A DNA stretch of 64,000 nt from Herbidospora cretacea (GCF_001570605.1 NZ_BBXG01000009.1:186001-250000), one strand, 5' to 3'; positions 53,623 through 63,959 are shown, counted from the stretch's first letter. The notes: a model not told the origin generated them from the letters alone. Translations and numbers: made by a program.

Positions 53623-54093
53623 TCAGCCGCCTCGGGTGGTCACCAGGATGCCGTCGTCGTCGCTGTACATCGTCGCGCCGGGGTGGAACAGGGCGCCGCC
53701 GATGATCAGGGCGACGTCACGGGTGCCGAGGCCGTGTTTGTGGCTCTTGCGGGGGTTGCTCCCGAGGGCCTTGATGCCGAGATCGAGGGCGGACAGCGCC
53801 GCCACATCGCGGACGGCGCCGTTGATCACCACGCCCTCCCAGCCGTTGGCGACGGCCGTGCCCGCGATCACGTCGCCCATCAGCGCGGCCTCCAGGGAGC
53901 CGCCGCCGTCGACGACCAGGACCCGGCCGTGGCCGGGCTCCGCAAGGACCGACTTGAGCAGCACGTTGTCCTCGTGGCAGCGGACCGTGGTGACGAGACC
54001 GTGGAAGGCGCGGCGGGAGCCGTACTGACGGAACTGGAGGCTGCACGACTGCAGGGCCTCGCCATGCTCGTCGTAAAGATCGGCGGTGGACAT
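53623..54093 (-). CDS. RraA family protein
   Basis: A 156-aa RraA-like protein. The family core is present: [64 protein letters not shown]. Bacterial RraA binds RNase E and damps RNA decay, whereas many relatives are 4-hydroxy-4-methyl-2-oxoglutarate aldolases; the D and R residues of GAVRD are shared by both. ATG at 54093 gives the usual start (a second ATG at 54099 adds two residues). Which activity applies cannot be decided from sequence. Confidence 0.87.
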   Translation of the reverse strand: MSTADLYDEHGEALQSCSLQFRQYGSRRAFHGLVTTVRCHEDNVLLKSVLAEPGHGRVLVVDGGGSLEAALMGDVIAGTAVANGWEGVVINGAVRDVAALSALDLGIKALGSNPRKSHKHGLGTRDVALIIGGALFHPGATMYSDDDGILVTTRGG

Positions 54094-54153
54094 GTGCATG
54101 ATCCTCGCATGCCGTCACTCCGGGTGGCGGTCCACTCACTAGGGTCGCGGACC

Positions 54154-54549
54154 ATGAGGTTCTTGGTACGGGCTGTCGTGGCCCTGGTGGCCGCCGGTGG
54201 GGTGGCGTTCGGCGCGCCCGCGGCCCACGCCGACCCGAAGGGGTCGCTGCTCGGGGGGCTCGTCGGGGCCGACCTCGGCACCGTGGTCGGGCTGGTGCCG
54301 AGCCTGGTCTGCGGCAACCGGCTGATCAGCTACAACTCGTCGGCCGACAACTCGCCGACGCTCTGCGTCAACGGCGCCATCGCGAGCGGGAACTCCGTGG
54401 ACAGCGGGAATTACCACAATTCGGGGAACCCGGTGAACAGCGGGAACTTCTCCAACGCCAACGGGGCCACCAACAGCAACAACTCGACCAGCAGCGGCAA
54501 TCTCGCCAACGGGCGTCAGAAGACCGCGATCGGGGAGCGGTTCCGATGA
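54154..54549 (+). CDS. Secreted chaplin-like Asn/Ser/Gly-rich protein
   Basis: A 131-aa protein with signal peptide 1-27 (AAHADP). The mature part begins with a chaplin-like cysteine pair: VCGN and CVNG separated by 17 residues, the same spacing and flanks as in Streptomyces chaplins. About 50 residues of NSGN-type repeats follow (GNSVDSGNYHNSGNPVNSGN, then NFSNANG). Chaplins self-assemble into amyloid-like surface layers on aerial hyphae, and the N/S/G repeats could do likewise. Its stop overlaps the next gene (ATGA at 54546), a partner sharing the repeat region but lacking the cysteine domain. Confidence 0.7.
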   Translation: MRFLVRAVVALVAAGGVAFGAPAAHADPKGSLLGGLVGADLGTVVGLVPSLVCGNRLISYNSSADNSPTLCVNGAIASGNSVDSGNYHNSGNPVNSGNFSNANGATNSNNSTSSGNLANGRQKTAIGERFR

Positions 54550-54872
54550 TGATCGTCGCGGCGCTGGCCATCGTCCCGGTCCTGATGAGCGGGGGCGGCC
54601 CCGCGCTCGTGGCCGGCCCCGTGTTCAGGGGCGGCCCCGGGCCGGGGGGCACCTCGGCCGCCATCACCAACGTCAGCAAGGACCGCGGTGGCATCACCAA
54701 CACCGGCAACAGCTACAACAGCGGCAATTACCGCAATCGCAAGAACGGCGTGAACAGCGGCAACTTCTCCAACGTGAACGGATCGGCCAACAGCGTCAAC
54801 GCCTCGGTCGCCTCCAACTTCGCCGACGGCCGGCAGAAGATCATCGTCATCGGCGGAAAACGCAGACGCTAG
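54546..54872 (+). CDS. Asn/Ser/Gly-rich small protein, partner of the chaplin-like protein
   Basis: A 108-aa protein coupled to the upstream gene. It opens with a short hydrophobic stretch (MMIVAALAIVPVLMSGGG) that could be a weak signal or membrane anchor. Residues ~45-100 repeat the neighbour's pattern: NTGNSYNSGNYRN, NSGNFSNVNGSANS, and the shared end ADGRQK. It has no cysteine and ends in the basic GGKRRR. Together the two look like paralogous structural proteins from a local duplication. No enzyme motif. Its end overlaps the convergent P450 gene by 4 bp. Confidence 0.65.
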   Translation: MMIVAALAIVPVLMSGGGPALVAGPVFRGGPGPGGTSAAITNVSKDRGGITNTGNSYNSGNYRNRKNGVNSGNFSNVNGSANSVNASVASNFADGRQKIIVIGGKRRR

Positions 54873-56014
54873 AGCCGGACCGGCAGCGCCGTCAGGCGGT
54901 AGGTGCCCGGGTCGGGGGCGCGGAGGGTCGCCGGGTCGGCGGCCGGACGCGGGTCGCGCTGGAGCAGTTCGGTCAGCGCGACCTGCGTCGTCACCCGGGC
55001 GATCGACGCGCCGACGCAGAAGTGCGGGCCGTGGGCGAAGCCGAGATGCGGGGCGCGGTCGCGGCTGACGTCGAGGGACCCGGGGTCGTCGAACACCCTC
55101 GGGTCGCGGTTGGCGCCGACGATCGCGCAGGTCACCGCCGTCCCGGCCGGGATCTCGACGCCGCACAGGTCCAGGTCCTCCCGGGCGTAGCGGGGGATGG
55201 AGAGCATCGTCGGGCCGCAGAACCGGATCAGCTCCTCGACCGCGCGCGGCATCAGTTCCGGCCGCTCGCGGAGCAGGGCGAGCTGCTCGGGGTGGGTCAT
55301 CAGGGCCAGCGCCGCGTTGGCGATCAGGTTCGTCGGGGTCTGACCGGCCATGACCAGGTGCCAGACCATGGTGACGAGTTCCTCGTCGGTCAGTTCCGAG
55401 GCCACCAGGTCGGTCAGCAGGTCGTCGCCGGGTTCCGCGCGCCGCCGGGCCACCGCCGCCTTGGCGCCGGCGATGATGCCCGGGACCGCCGCCGCGAAGT
55501 CGGCCCCGCCGCCGCCCGCCACCGTCGCGCCGTGGGCGCGCCAGGTCTCGCGGTCCTCCTCCGGCACGCCGACGAGCGCGCAGATCACGTCCATGGGAAG
55601 CGGGCGGGTGAAGGCGGGGATCAGGTCGGTCTCGCCGCTCAGGGGGTCGAGGAGGCCGGTGACGATCGCGGTGATCCTGGCCCGGAACGCCTCGGCCCGG
55701 CGCGGGGTGAAGGCGGGGGCGGCGGCCCTGCGGAGGCGGGCGTGCTCGGCGCCGTTCATCTCCGACATGGTCCGCATGTACGGAAGGCAGTCTTCCGGCA
55801 CGTCAGGACGCATGAAACTCTCTGCCCGGATCTCCAGCCGGGGGTCGCTGAGCGTCGCGCGGACGTCGTCGTAGCGCGTGACCACCATCCACTCAAGGCC
55901 ACCCGGCATCCGCAGGAGGGCGACCGGCCCGGCCTCCCTGGCCTGACCGTACACGCCGAAGGGGTCGGCCATGGTGGCGGCGAGGTCGATCTCGTACACG
56001 TATGCTCCAAGCAT
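54869..56014 (-). CDS. Cytochrome P450
   Basis: A 381-aa soluble bacterial P450. The haem-binding loop FAHGPHFCVGAS carries the thiolate Cys, the K-helix ExxR motif is EELIR, and the I-helix is MAGQTPTNLIANAAL. The short N-terminus (MLGAYVYEIDLAATMADPFGVYG) is typical of class-I enzymes that need ferredoxin and reductase, and no such genes are linked. It is divergent from a TetR gene with an inverted repeat covering this start codon, so it is probably induced by a small molecule. The substrate is not predictable from sequence. Confidence 0.93.
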   Translation of the reverse strand: MLGAYVYEIDLAATMADPFGVYGQAREAGPVALLRMPGGLEWMVVTRYDDVRATLSDPRLEIRAESFMRPDVPEDCLPYMRTMSEMNGAEHARLRRAAAPAFTPRRAEAFRARITAIVTGLLDPLSGETDLIPAFTRPLPMDVICALVGVPEEDRETWRAHGATVAGGGGADFAAAVPGIIAGAKAAVARRRAEPGDDLLTDLVASELTDEELVTMVWHLVMAGQTPTNLIANAALALMTHPEQLALLRERPELMPRAVEELIRFCGPTMLSIPRYAREDLDLCGVEIPAGTAVTCAIVGANRDPRVFDDPGSLDVSRDRAPHLGFAHGPHFCVGASIARVTTQVALTELLQRDPRPAADPATLRAPDPGTYRLTALPVRL

Positions 56015-56038
56015 TCCGATGATGAGAACATCTGAATG
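56012..56038. promoter_or_regulatory. Operator overlapping the P450 start codon
   Basis: CATTCCGATG (56012-56021) and CATCTGAATG (56029-56038) form 10-bp arms with one mismatch around a 7-nt centre. The left arm includes the P450 ATG (56014), so a bound repressor would cover both the start and its promoter. The divergent TetR gene begins 45 bp on. Confidence 0.55.
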
Positions 56039-56082
56039 GTGAAGCTATCCTGGTGGCCTTGATCCGGCAAGGCGGAGGCGAC

Positions 56083-57000
56083 ATGGCCCGGCTGTCCCGT
56101 GCGGAACACCAGCGGCTCACCCGCGAGCGGGTGCTCGCCGCCGCTCGCGAGGAGTTCCTGCTGTACGGCTTCCGCGACGCGAAGATCGACACGATCGCCG
56201 AGCGGGCCGAGCTCACCCGGGGCGCGGTCTACTCCAACTTCCCCGGCAAACGCGCGCTCTACTTCGCCGCCCTGGCCGCCGAACGCCCCGCCGTCAGCGG
56301 CCCCCCGGCGACCACCCGCGCCGAGGCGCTCCACGGGTTCGCCCGCGCCTGGCTGGCCGGGGTCCCGATCAGCTCCGACCCGTGGCTGGGCCGCGACCTG
56401 CTGCCCGAGGTCATGGCCGACGAGTTCACCCGCAAGCCGTTCAGCCAGCTCGTGAAGCTGAGCGCGATCCTGCTGGGCCTGGCCCTGGAACGTCTCGAAC
56501 CAGGCGCGGGCCGCCAGGTGCGCATAGCGGAACAGGCCCTCACGATCCTCCACGGCGCCGGCCAGTTCGCCGCCCACGCCGACCTCTTCGACGTGATCCG
56601 GACCTGCGAACACCTCGCCACCCTCGACCTCGGCGACTCGTGGCCGCCCCCTCACCTGGAGTTCGCGGCGAAGGTGGAACCGGCCGACGAACCGGCCGGC
56701 GACCTGCCCGAAGGCGTCGTGGTCACGCTCGCGCCGCACCGGGTGCCCGCGGTCGAAGAGGCGATCCGGGCGACGTCCGACGACGTCACGCTGATCGTGG
56801 CGGCGGGCGCCGAGCTCACGCTGCTCGCCCAGCTGGTCATCGGCGACACCCTCAACTGCCTGACGCCACTCCAGACGGCCCCGCCGTTGCGGGTGCTTTA
56901 CGGGCCGGAGGCGGCGGAAACGACGGAAACGGCCGTCCGGGTCACGAACGGCCGCATCGTCGCCAGAGCCGAGGGTTTCGGCGCCAGCCACGCCGTCGCC

Positions 57001-57027
<27 letters not shown>
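56083..57027 (+). CDS. TetR regulator with an extra C-terminal domain
   Basis: A 314-aa protein, well above the usual ~200 for TetR. Residues ~5-55 are a standard HTH ([17 protein letters not shown], then [17 protein letters not shown]), followed by a helical domain to about 190. Residues ~200-314 form an extra segment with alternating strands and helices ([45 protein letters not shown]) ending near the normal stop, so this is not a frameshift fusion that I can detect. ATG at 56083 follows GGAGG; earlier codons in frame lack a ribosome site. Likely represses the P450. Its 3' end overlaps tctA by 27 bp. Confidence 0.85.
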
Positions 57028-58506
<1,479 letters not shown>

Positions 58507-58507
58507 G

Positions 58508-58990
58508 TCAGAACAGCCCTTCCAGCGGCCCGCCGGGCAGCGTGACCCCGAGGCCCTTCACGAAGGCCAGGTAGGACGCCACGGCCAGCACGATCGCCAG
58601 CGCCCCGGCCCGCAGCCGGTTCTCGGCCCCGAGCACCCACGACACCCCGAAGAACAGCAGCGCGCCGGCGATCACCCAGCCCAGGAAGTCGACCGACACC
58701 GCGAACGCCAGGAAGATCACGCTGATCAGGGCGACCGACCTCTTGTCGGAGGTCGCGGACGGGTCGACGTCCTCGCTCTCCTCCGGGTCGCCCTGACCGC
58801 CGCGCAGCACGTCCACCACGTAGAAGACGCCGGTCGCGATCATGGCCGAGCCGACGATGATCGGGAAGAACCGCGGTCCCAGCCCGAGCGTCGAGGCCGC
58901 CGCCGTCACGTCGGCGGTGCCGACGATGACGAACACGCCGAGGGCGAGCACGGCCCCCGCGAGCAGCAGTTCCGGGTTCCTCCACCGCAT
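58508..58990 (-). CDS. tctB: Tripartite tricarboxylate transporter small membrane subunit TctB
   Basis: A 160-aa four-helix membrane protein: [47 protein letters not shown], a charged cytoplasmic loop ([17 protein letters not shown]), then [20 protein letters not shown] and [11 protein letters not shown]. This is the usual TctB layout, with FFPIIVG typical. ATG at 58990 overlaps the tctC stop by one base. No catalytic residues are expected; it supports TctA. Confidence 0.9.
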   Translation of the reverse strand: MRWRNPELLLAGAVLALGVFVIVGTADVTAAASTLGLGPRFFPIIVGSAMIATGVFYVVDVLRGGQGDPEESEDVDPSATSDKRSVALISVIFLAFAVSVDFLGWVIAGALLFFGVSWVLGAENRLRAGALAIVLAVASYLAFVKGLGVTLPGGPLEGLF

Positions 58991-59955
58991 CAGGACACGA
59001 GCCCCATCTCGGCGATGATGCCTTTCACCCGGGCCGCCTCGGAGTTCAGATAGTCGGCGAACGGCTGCCCGGTCTGGAAGACGTCGATCCAGCCGTTCTT
59101 GGCCACCGCGTCCTTCCACGCCGCCGAGTCGTGCATCTTGGTCACCAGGTCGGTGAGCGACTGCCTGGCGGCGTCGTCGAGCCCGCCCGGGGCCACGAAC
59201 CCGCGCCAGTTGGCCAGCTCGACGTCGAGCCCGCCCTCCTTCAGCGTCGGCGCGTCGATGCTCTGGAGACGGTCCGGCGAGGACACCCCGAGGGCGCGCA
59301 GCTTGCCCGACTTCACGTGCTCGGCGAACTCGCCGATGCCGGAGATGCCGATGGCGACCTTGCCGCCGAGCAGCGAGTTCAGCGCCTCGCCGCCGCCGGA
59401 GTGGGCGATGTAGTTGACCAGCTTGGGGTCGACCCCGGCCGCCTTGGCCATCAGCCCGGCCAGGATGTGGTCGGTGCCGCCGGCCGAACCACCGGCCACG
59501 GCGACCTTGGCGGGGTCGGTCCGCCAGGCGTTGGCGAGGTCCTGAAGAGTCTTGAAGGGCGAGTTCGCGGGGACGACGACGATCTCGTACTCCTCGGTCA
59601 GCTTGGCGATCGGCGTCGTCTCGGCCAGCGTGACCTGGGACTTGTTCTGCTCGATGGCGCCCACCATGACCAGGCCCATCGTCATGAGCAGATTGCCGTT
59701 GCCCTTCTCCCCGACGAGCTGGGTGAGCCCGATCGTGCCGCCCGCGCCGGGCACGTTGTAGACCTCGACCTTGAGGTTCGGGTCGGCCGACTTGAAGGCC
59801 TGCTCGGCGGTACGAGAGGTCGTGTCCCACCCACCACCGGGAGCGGCCGGCGCCATGATCTTGATAGCGGAGGTCCCGCCACCGGACGACGACTGCGCAC
59901 CGCAGCCCGTGACGGCGACCAGCAACGCCGCCGCGAATATCAATGATCGTCGCAT
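58990..59955 (-). CDS. tctC: Tripartite tricarboxylate transporter substrate-binding lipoprotein TctC
   Basis: A 321-aa binding lipoprotein with lipobox VTGCG (Cys about 18). The family core is clear: IMAPAAPGGGWDTTSRTAEQAFK, VYNVPGAGGTIGLTQLVG, AGGSAGGTDHILAGLMA, and IAHSGGGEALNSLLGGKVAIGISG. It binds a carboxylate and delivers it to TctAB. The start at 59955 gives the usual signal peptide; an ATG 15 bp upstream (59970) has AGGAAACC in front and is a real alternative. The divergent sensor kinase begins 132 bp away, so its ligand probably signals through that system. Confidence 0.92.
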   Translation of the reverse strand: MRRSLIFAAALLVAVTGCGAQSSSGGGTSAIKIMAPAAPGGGWDTTSRTAEQAFKSADPNLKVEVYNVPGAGGTIGLTQLVGEKGNGNLLMTMGLVMVGAIEQNKSQVTLAETTPIAKLTEEYEIVVVPANSPFKTLQDLANAWRTDPAKVAVAGGSAGGTDHILAGLMAKAAGVDPKLVNYIAHSGGGEALNSLLGGKVAIGISGIGEFAEHVKSGKLRALGVSSPDRLQSIDAPTLKEGGLDVELANWRGFVAPGGLDDAARQSLTDLVTKMHDSAAWKDAVAKNGWIDVFQTGQPFADYLNSEAARVKGIIAEMGLVS

Positions 59956-60029
59956 CGCCGACTCCCACATTGGTTTCCTGAACGTGGTGAGGATGCTGAG
60001 CGACGGCGCACGATCCGTCGATCCTTTAT

Positions 60030-60080
60030 GTGATAGACGTCATATAGGTCATATTGGTCATGGACCGGGCCTCTTATAGT
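60030..60080 (+). promoter_or_regulatory. Tandem 9-bp direct repeats and promoter for the citrate-type sensor kinase
   Basis: GTCATATAG, GTCATATTG and GTCATGGAC follow each other exactly (60039-60065), with a degenerate fourth copy GTGATAGAC just before (60030-60038). A TATAGT box at 60075-60080 lies 7 bp before the GTG at 60087, suggesting a leaderless message. The array sits between tctC and the kinase gene, where a CitB/DcuR-type regulator would bind to switch both. Confidence 0.65.
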
Positions 60081-60086
60081 GAACCC

Positions 60087-61649
60087 GTGAAACGGCTGCT
60101 CAACGCCTCATTGGGCACCCAACTCTTCGTCCTCCAGATGGTGATCGTGCTGCTGACGGTCGTGGGCACCGCGACCGTCTGGGTCAGCCACACCCGCCGT
60201 CAGCTCGACGAGCAGTATGAACAGCGGGCCCTCGCCATCGCCGAGTCGGTCGCCGGCCTGCCCGGCGTCCGGGAGGCCTTCGACGACCCCCACCCCGAGG
60301 CCACGCTCCAGCCGATCGCGCTGAGCATCCAGAAGGCCACCGGCGCCGACTACGTCGTCGTCGCCAACCGCGACCAGATCCGCTACGCCCACCCGACCGC
60401 CTCCCTGATCGGTCAGAAGCTGTCGACCGACGGCACCGAGGTCCTGACCACGGGCGAGGAGTGGACCGGCGTCCAGACCGGCACCCTCGGCACCTCCGTG
60501 CGCGGCAAGGCCCCCATCTTCGGCCTCGACGGCCAGATCATCGGCCTGGCCAGCGTCGGGATACTGGAACAGACGGTCGCCGCCGAACTCGCCGACGCCC
60601 TCCCGCCGCTGATCTGGACGGTCTGCGGAGTCCTGGTCCTGGGCTCGGCCGCGGCGGCGTTCATCACCCGCCGGGTCCGGCGGCAGACCTTCGGCCTGGA
60701 ACCCAAGGAGATCGCCGGCCTGCTCGAACAGCGCGAAGGCGTGCTGCACGGGGTCAAGGAGGGCGTCGTCGCCCTCGACCTCGACGGCCGGATGACCCTG
60801 ATCAACGACGCGGCCCACGAACTCCTCGGCGACGTCGGCGGCTCCCTCGACGACCTCCCGGCGGGCGACCGCCTGCGCGACGTCATGGCCGGCGACGACG
60901 TCGGCGAAGACCGGATCGTGCTCCGCCACGGCCGCACCCTGGTGCTCAACCGGACCCCGGTCGAGGTGCGCGGCCAGTTGCGCGGCTGGGTGGTGACGCT
61001 GCGGGACCGCACCGAGCTGATCCGCCTCTCCCACCAGCTGGACGAGGCCAGCAACACCACCGACATGCTGCGCGCCCAGGCCCACGAGTTCGCCAACCGG
61101 ATGCACACCGTGGTGGGCCTGCTGGAGCTGGGCGAACACGAGATGGCCGTCCACTACATCACCGAATCGGCGGGCGGCCGGTACACCACCGACATCCGCG
61201 AGCAGGTCAAGGACCCGACCCTGGCGGCCCTGCTGCTGGCGAAGTCGGCCCAGGCGGCGGAGCGGGGAGCCGCGCTGCGCCTAGCCGACGACGCGAGCGT
61301 CGAAGAGGGGACCCTGGGCGACCCCCACGACGCCGTCCTCGTCGTCGGCAACCTGGTCGCCAACGCCCTCGACGCCCTCGACGACCGGGGCGGGACGGTG
61401 GAGGTGTGCGTCCGGACCTCCGAGGAGGGTCTGCACGTCCGGGTCAGCGACGACGGCCCCGGAGTGGCCGCCGACCTGGCCGAAGAGGTGTTCCGGGAGG
61501 GCTTCACCACCAAGGCGGCGCAGTCGGGCCCGCGAGGCCTCGGCCTGGCGCTGACGAGGCAGGCCTGCCTACGTCGCGGCGGCTGGGTGAAGGTGCACAA
61601 CGAGCGCGGCGCCGTCTTCACCGCGCTGCTGCCGAGGCGGTCAGGATGA
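60087..61649 (+). CDS. Sensor histidine kinase, CitA/DcuS type
   Basis: A 520-aa membrane kinase: helix ~8-30, extracytoplasmic PAS-like sensor (~31-175; DYVVVANRDQIRYAHPTASLIGQKLSTDG pattern), helix ~180-200, cytoplasmic PAS (~215-320), phosphoacceptor segment with LRAQAHEFANRMHTVVGLLE (His in AHEFANRMH), and ATPase with NLVANALDAL and GLGLALTRQACLRRGGWV. This is the CitA/DcuS class, which senses carboxylates such as citrate or fumarate, consistent with the Tct operon next door. GTG at 60087 suits the TATAGT position; an ATG at 60060 would add nine residues. Confidence 0.92.
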   Translation: MKRLLNASLGTQLFVLQMVIVLLTVVGTATVWVSHTRRQLDEQYEQRALAIAESVAGLPGVREAFDDPHPEATLQPIALSIQKATGADYVVVANRDQIRYAHPTASLIGQKLSTDGTEVLTTGEEWTGVQTGTLGTSVRGKAPIFGLDGQIIGLASVGILEQTVAAELADALPPLIWTVCGVLVLGSAAAAFITRRVRRQTFGLEPKEIAGLLEQREGVLHGVKEGVVALDLDGRMTLINDAAHELLGDVGGSLDDLPAGDRLRDVMAGDDVGEDRIVLRHGRTLVLNRTPVEVRGQLRGWVVTLRDRTELIRLSHQLDEASNTTDMLRAQAHEFANRMHTVVGLLELGEHEMAVHYITESAGGRYTTDIREQVKDPTLAALLLAKSAQAAERGAALRLADDASVEEGTLGDPHDAVLVVGNLVANALDALDDRGGTVEVCVRTSEEGLHVRVSDDGPGVAADLAEEVFREGFTTKAAQSGPRGLGLALTRQACLRRGGWVKVHNERGAVFTALLPRRSG

Positions 61650-62308
61650 TCAGGGTTCTCGTCGTCGACGACGACTTCATGGTGGCGCGGATCCACGTCG
61701 GCTACGTCGGCCGGGTGCCCGGCTTCTCGGTCGTCGGCACGGCCCACGGCGGCCGCGCGGCCATCACCTCAGTCGAGGAACTCCGGCCGGACCTCGTGCT
61801 GCTCGACGTCTACATGGCCGACATGTCAGGCCTCGACGTCCTCCACCACCTCAGAGGCCTGGCCCACCCGGTCGACATCCTGATGATCACAGCCGCCAAC
61901 GACATGCCGACCGTCCGCGCGGCGCTACGCGCGGGCGTGGTCAACTACCTGGTCAAACCCTTCACCGCCGCCGAACTCACCGACCGCCTCGACCAGTACG
62001 CCCAGACCCGCCGCCGCCTGGCCGCAGCAGGCCCGGCGGCCCAGGACGACATCGACCGCCTCCTGGGCGGCACGACCCGCACCGTCCTCCCGAAAGGCCT
62101 CTCCACCACCACCTGCGCCCTGGTCGCCGACGCCCTCCGCACCAACGGCGGCGACCTGTCAGCTGCGGAGACGGCGGCGGCGACGGGCCTGTCCCGGGTG
62201 AGCGCCCGGCGGTACCTGGAGTACCTGTGCGCCACGGGCCAGGTCGAACTCCGCCCGAGATACGGCACAGCGGGCCGCCCGGAACACCGCTACCGCTGGA
62301 CGTCCTGA
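61646..62308 (+). CDS. Response regulator, CitB/DcuR type
   Basis: A 220-aa regulator starting in the ATGA overlap with its kinase. Receiver domain with DDD (8-10), phosphoacceptor Asp54 in LVLLDVYMADMSG and Lys in YLVKPFTAAEL. The C-terminal HTH (~155-205: ADALRTNGGDLSAAETAAATGLSRVSARRYLEYL, pattern only) is the CitB winged type. It should bind the repeats at 60030-60065 and switch tctCBA on when the carboxylate is present. Its 3' end overlaps the convergent AbiEii gene by 19 bp. Confidence 0.92.
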   Translation: MIRVLVVDDDFMVARIHVGYVGRVPGFSVVGTAHGGRAAITSVEELRPDLVLLDVYMADMSGLDVLHHLRGLAHPVDILMITAANDMPTVRAALRAGVVNYLVKPFTAAELTDRLDQYAQTRRRLAAAGPAAQDDIDRLLGGTTRTVLPKGLSTTTCALVADALRTNGGDLSAAETAAATGLSRVSARRYLEYLCATGQVELRPRYGTAGRPEHRYRWTS

Positions 62309-63216
62309 GCCGACCACATCGCAGCGGCCGGATCCCACTCTCCGGGGTCGGGCCCGTGCAGCACTGGCGACAGGAACGCGTCGGCGGCGGCCCCGGCCTC
62401 AGCCATCGATCGGCATCCGCGCAGGCCGGAGACGTCACCGGCCGCAGACTCGTAACCGCGAGCCCAAGACGGGCCGGGGACCCGGAACTCCTGAGGCACC
62501 TGAAGGTCGATGCCCAGGCCTGTCCGCCGCCGTATCTCGCTGTCGAGCGCGACCCGGACCGCCGCGCCGCGCAGCCGTTCACGCTGGCTGATCAACAACA
62601 GATCGGCGAGGTCGCGCCAGCGGCTCGACGCGATTCCGTTGTGGCGTTCGTACATGGCGCAGATCTTGTCGGCGACGTGGTCGGCCAGAGGATAGAGCCG
62701 CGCGTCAGGCCAATCGACAGGCCAGGGCATCGCGATTCCGGGGGAAAGCGGAACGACATCGGGAACGCTTGTCGGATGGCGACCCGTGACGAAATCCACG
62801 GCCACCGAATCGAGTCGCCGGATTCCCAGCATCACATCGAAGGATTGCTTCGCGCCGCCGATCTCATCCGCGTGTTCGGCGTAGCTGGTGGGGACGAACA
62901 CAAAGAAATCGCCGAGGTCCACTCGGGCGGCAGCGAGCAGTGCGGTGCGGGCCTCTCCGATGTCTTCGGCCGACGGGTACTGTAGATCGATGTCCCGGCT
63001 GAGCCGGGCGGCGGACGGATAACGCAGCAGCAGGGCCTGGCCTCCCTTGAGCAGCCAGCCCTCCGGGTCGTGGTGGAAGACGCGGGCGGCCAGGCGGCTG
63101 AAATAGAAGCCGCGGAACACCATGGTGAGATTGAGCCCGTGCTGTTTTCCGTAGGCGGTGAGCCTGCTTTTCATCGCCTTCTCGAAGTCGCGCGGGCTGG
63201 CATAGGGCCTGCTCAA
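62290..63216 (-). CDS. abiEii: AbiEii-type toxin (nucleotidyltransferase), type IV toxin-antitoxin system
   Basis: A 308-aa nucleotidyltransferase toxin. The active-site motif is present: FLKGGQALLLR-like segment (residues ~54-64, here WLLKGGQALLLRYPSAARLS then RDIDLQ), with the DID triad and a later acidic VAVDFV. Relatives inhibit growth by adding nucleotides to RNA (AbiEii/MenT-like) and abort phage infection. Its ATG lies in the ATGA overlap with the antitoxin stop (63213-63216), so antitoxin is made first. The length and motifs look intact, so it is probably a working toxin. Confidence 0.9.
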   Translation of the reverse strand: MSRPYASPRDFEKAMKSRLTAYGKQHGLNLTMVFRGFYFSRLAARVFHHDPEGWLLKGGQALLLRYPSAARLSRDIDLQYPSAEDIGEARTALLAAARVDLGDFFVFVPTSYAEHADEIGGAKQSFDVMLGIRRLDSVAVDFVTGRHPTSVPDVVPLSPGIAMPWPVDWPDARLYPLADHVADKICAMYERHNGIASSRWRDLADLLLISQRERLRGAAVRVALDSEIRRRTGLGIDLQVPQEFRVPGPSWARGYESAAGDVSGLRGCRSMAEAGAAADAFLSPVLHGPDPGEWDPAAAMWSAQDVQR

Positions 63217-63932
63217 GGTCCGTCCTCCGGGGAGCGTTCTTCGAGTGGCCTTTTTATCGCACCGAGTCCGTCTGATTTATAAGTTTCGGCGATGAATCCC
63301 AGAAGGTAGGTCAGGAACTCGCGCCCCGAGGCTGAGCGTGGCAGGCCATATGCCGTGGCGAAAGGGGCAATCCTGACCGCGAGTCGATCCTGATCGGTCA
63401 GACCCAGCCTCAGCGCGTCCGCGACTACCCCGCCGACATGTCCGCCGTCGACGCGGGCGGTCAGCAGGTCGGCGACCGTTCGGTCGGCCGTCGTCACCGG
63501 GAGTCCGTCGACTAAGGTGACGTCGGATGCGTCGACGGCGGCGCGGTGAAGGCGGACCCCGGGCGCCCGGGTGGTCCGCCGGGTGGGGACCGTGATCTCC
63601 ACGAGCGAGGTCGGGATGTCACCGAGCCGGTGGAGCGCGCAGGCCGAGCCATGGGACACGATGCCGCCGAAGGTCTCCGGTTGATGCCGCTCCCAGGCGG
63701 GCCGAGCCGGATCGAGCCTGAGCCAGGCCAGCTTGATCTCCAGATGCTCCGGCACCGGCGCACCCCCGACCAGGTAGACCCCGCGGCCGACGCCCTCGAT
63801 GAGCCCGACTTCACTGAGACGAGCGAGGTCGACAGAGCTGAGCCCCGCGAGTTGGGCCTGGGTCGTGGTCACCAGGCCCCACTGATCGGTCGCTCGGCCG
63901 CTCACTGCTCGGAGCGCCAGATGACGCTTCAT
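63213..63932 (-). CDS. abiEi: AbiEi-type antitoxin
   Basis: A 239-aa DNA-binding antitoxin. An N-terminal winged helix covers ~10-75 (GLVTTTQAQLAGLSSVDLARLSEVGLIEGVGRGVYLVGG pattern), followed by the AbiEi C-terminal region (GGIVSHGSACALHRLGDI, VTTADRTVADLL). In type IV systems it does not bind the toxin; it counters its effect and represses the operon. The ATG at 63932 is chosen over an in-frame start at 63971, because a palindrome that must be its operator lies in 63943-63959. Confidence 0.88.
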   Translation of the reverse strand: MKRHLALRAVSGRATDQWGLVTTTQAQLAGLSSVDLARLSEVGLIEGVGRGVYLVGGAPVPEHLEIKLAWLRLDPARPAWERHQPETFGGIVSHGSACALHRLGDIPTSLVEITVPTRRTTRAPGVRLHRAAVDASDVTLVDGLPVTTADRTVADLLTARVDGGHVGGVVADALRLGLTDQDRLAVRIAPFATAYGLPRSASGREFLTYLLGFIAETYKSDGLGAIKRPLEERSPEDGP

Positions 63933-63942
63933 GCAGCAAACG

Positions 63943-63959
63943 CTACATCCTGGGTGTAG
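63943..63959. promoter_or_regulatory. AbiE operator palindrome
   Basis: CTACATCC (63943-63950) and GGGTGTAG (63952-63959) pair as 8-bp arms with one mismatch around a single base, 10 bp upstream of the antitoxin ATG. AbiEi-type antitoxins repress their own operon by binding such repeats. Confidence 0.6.
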
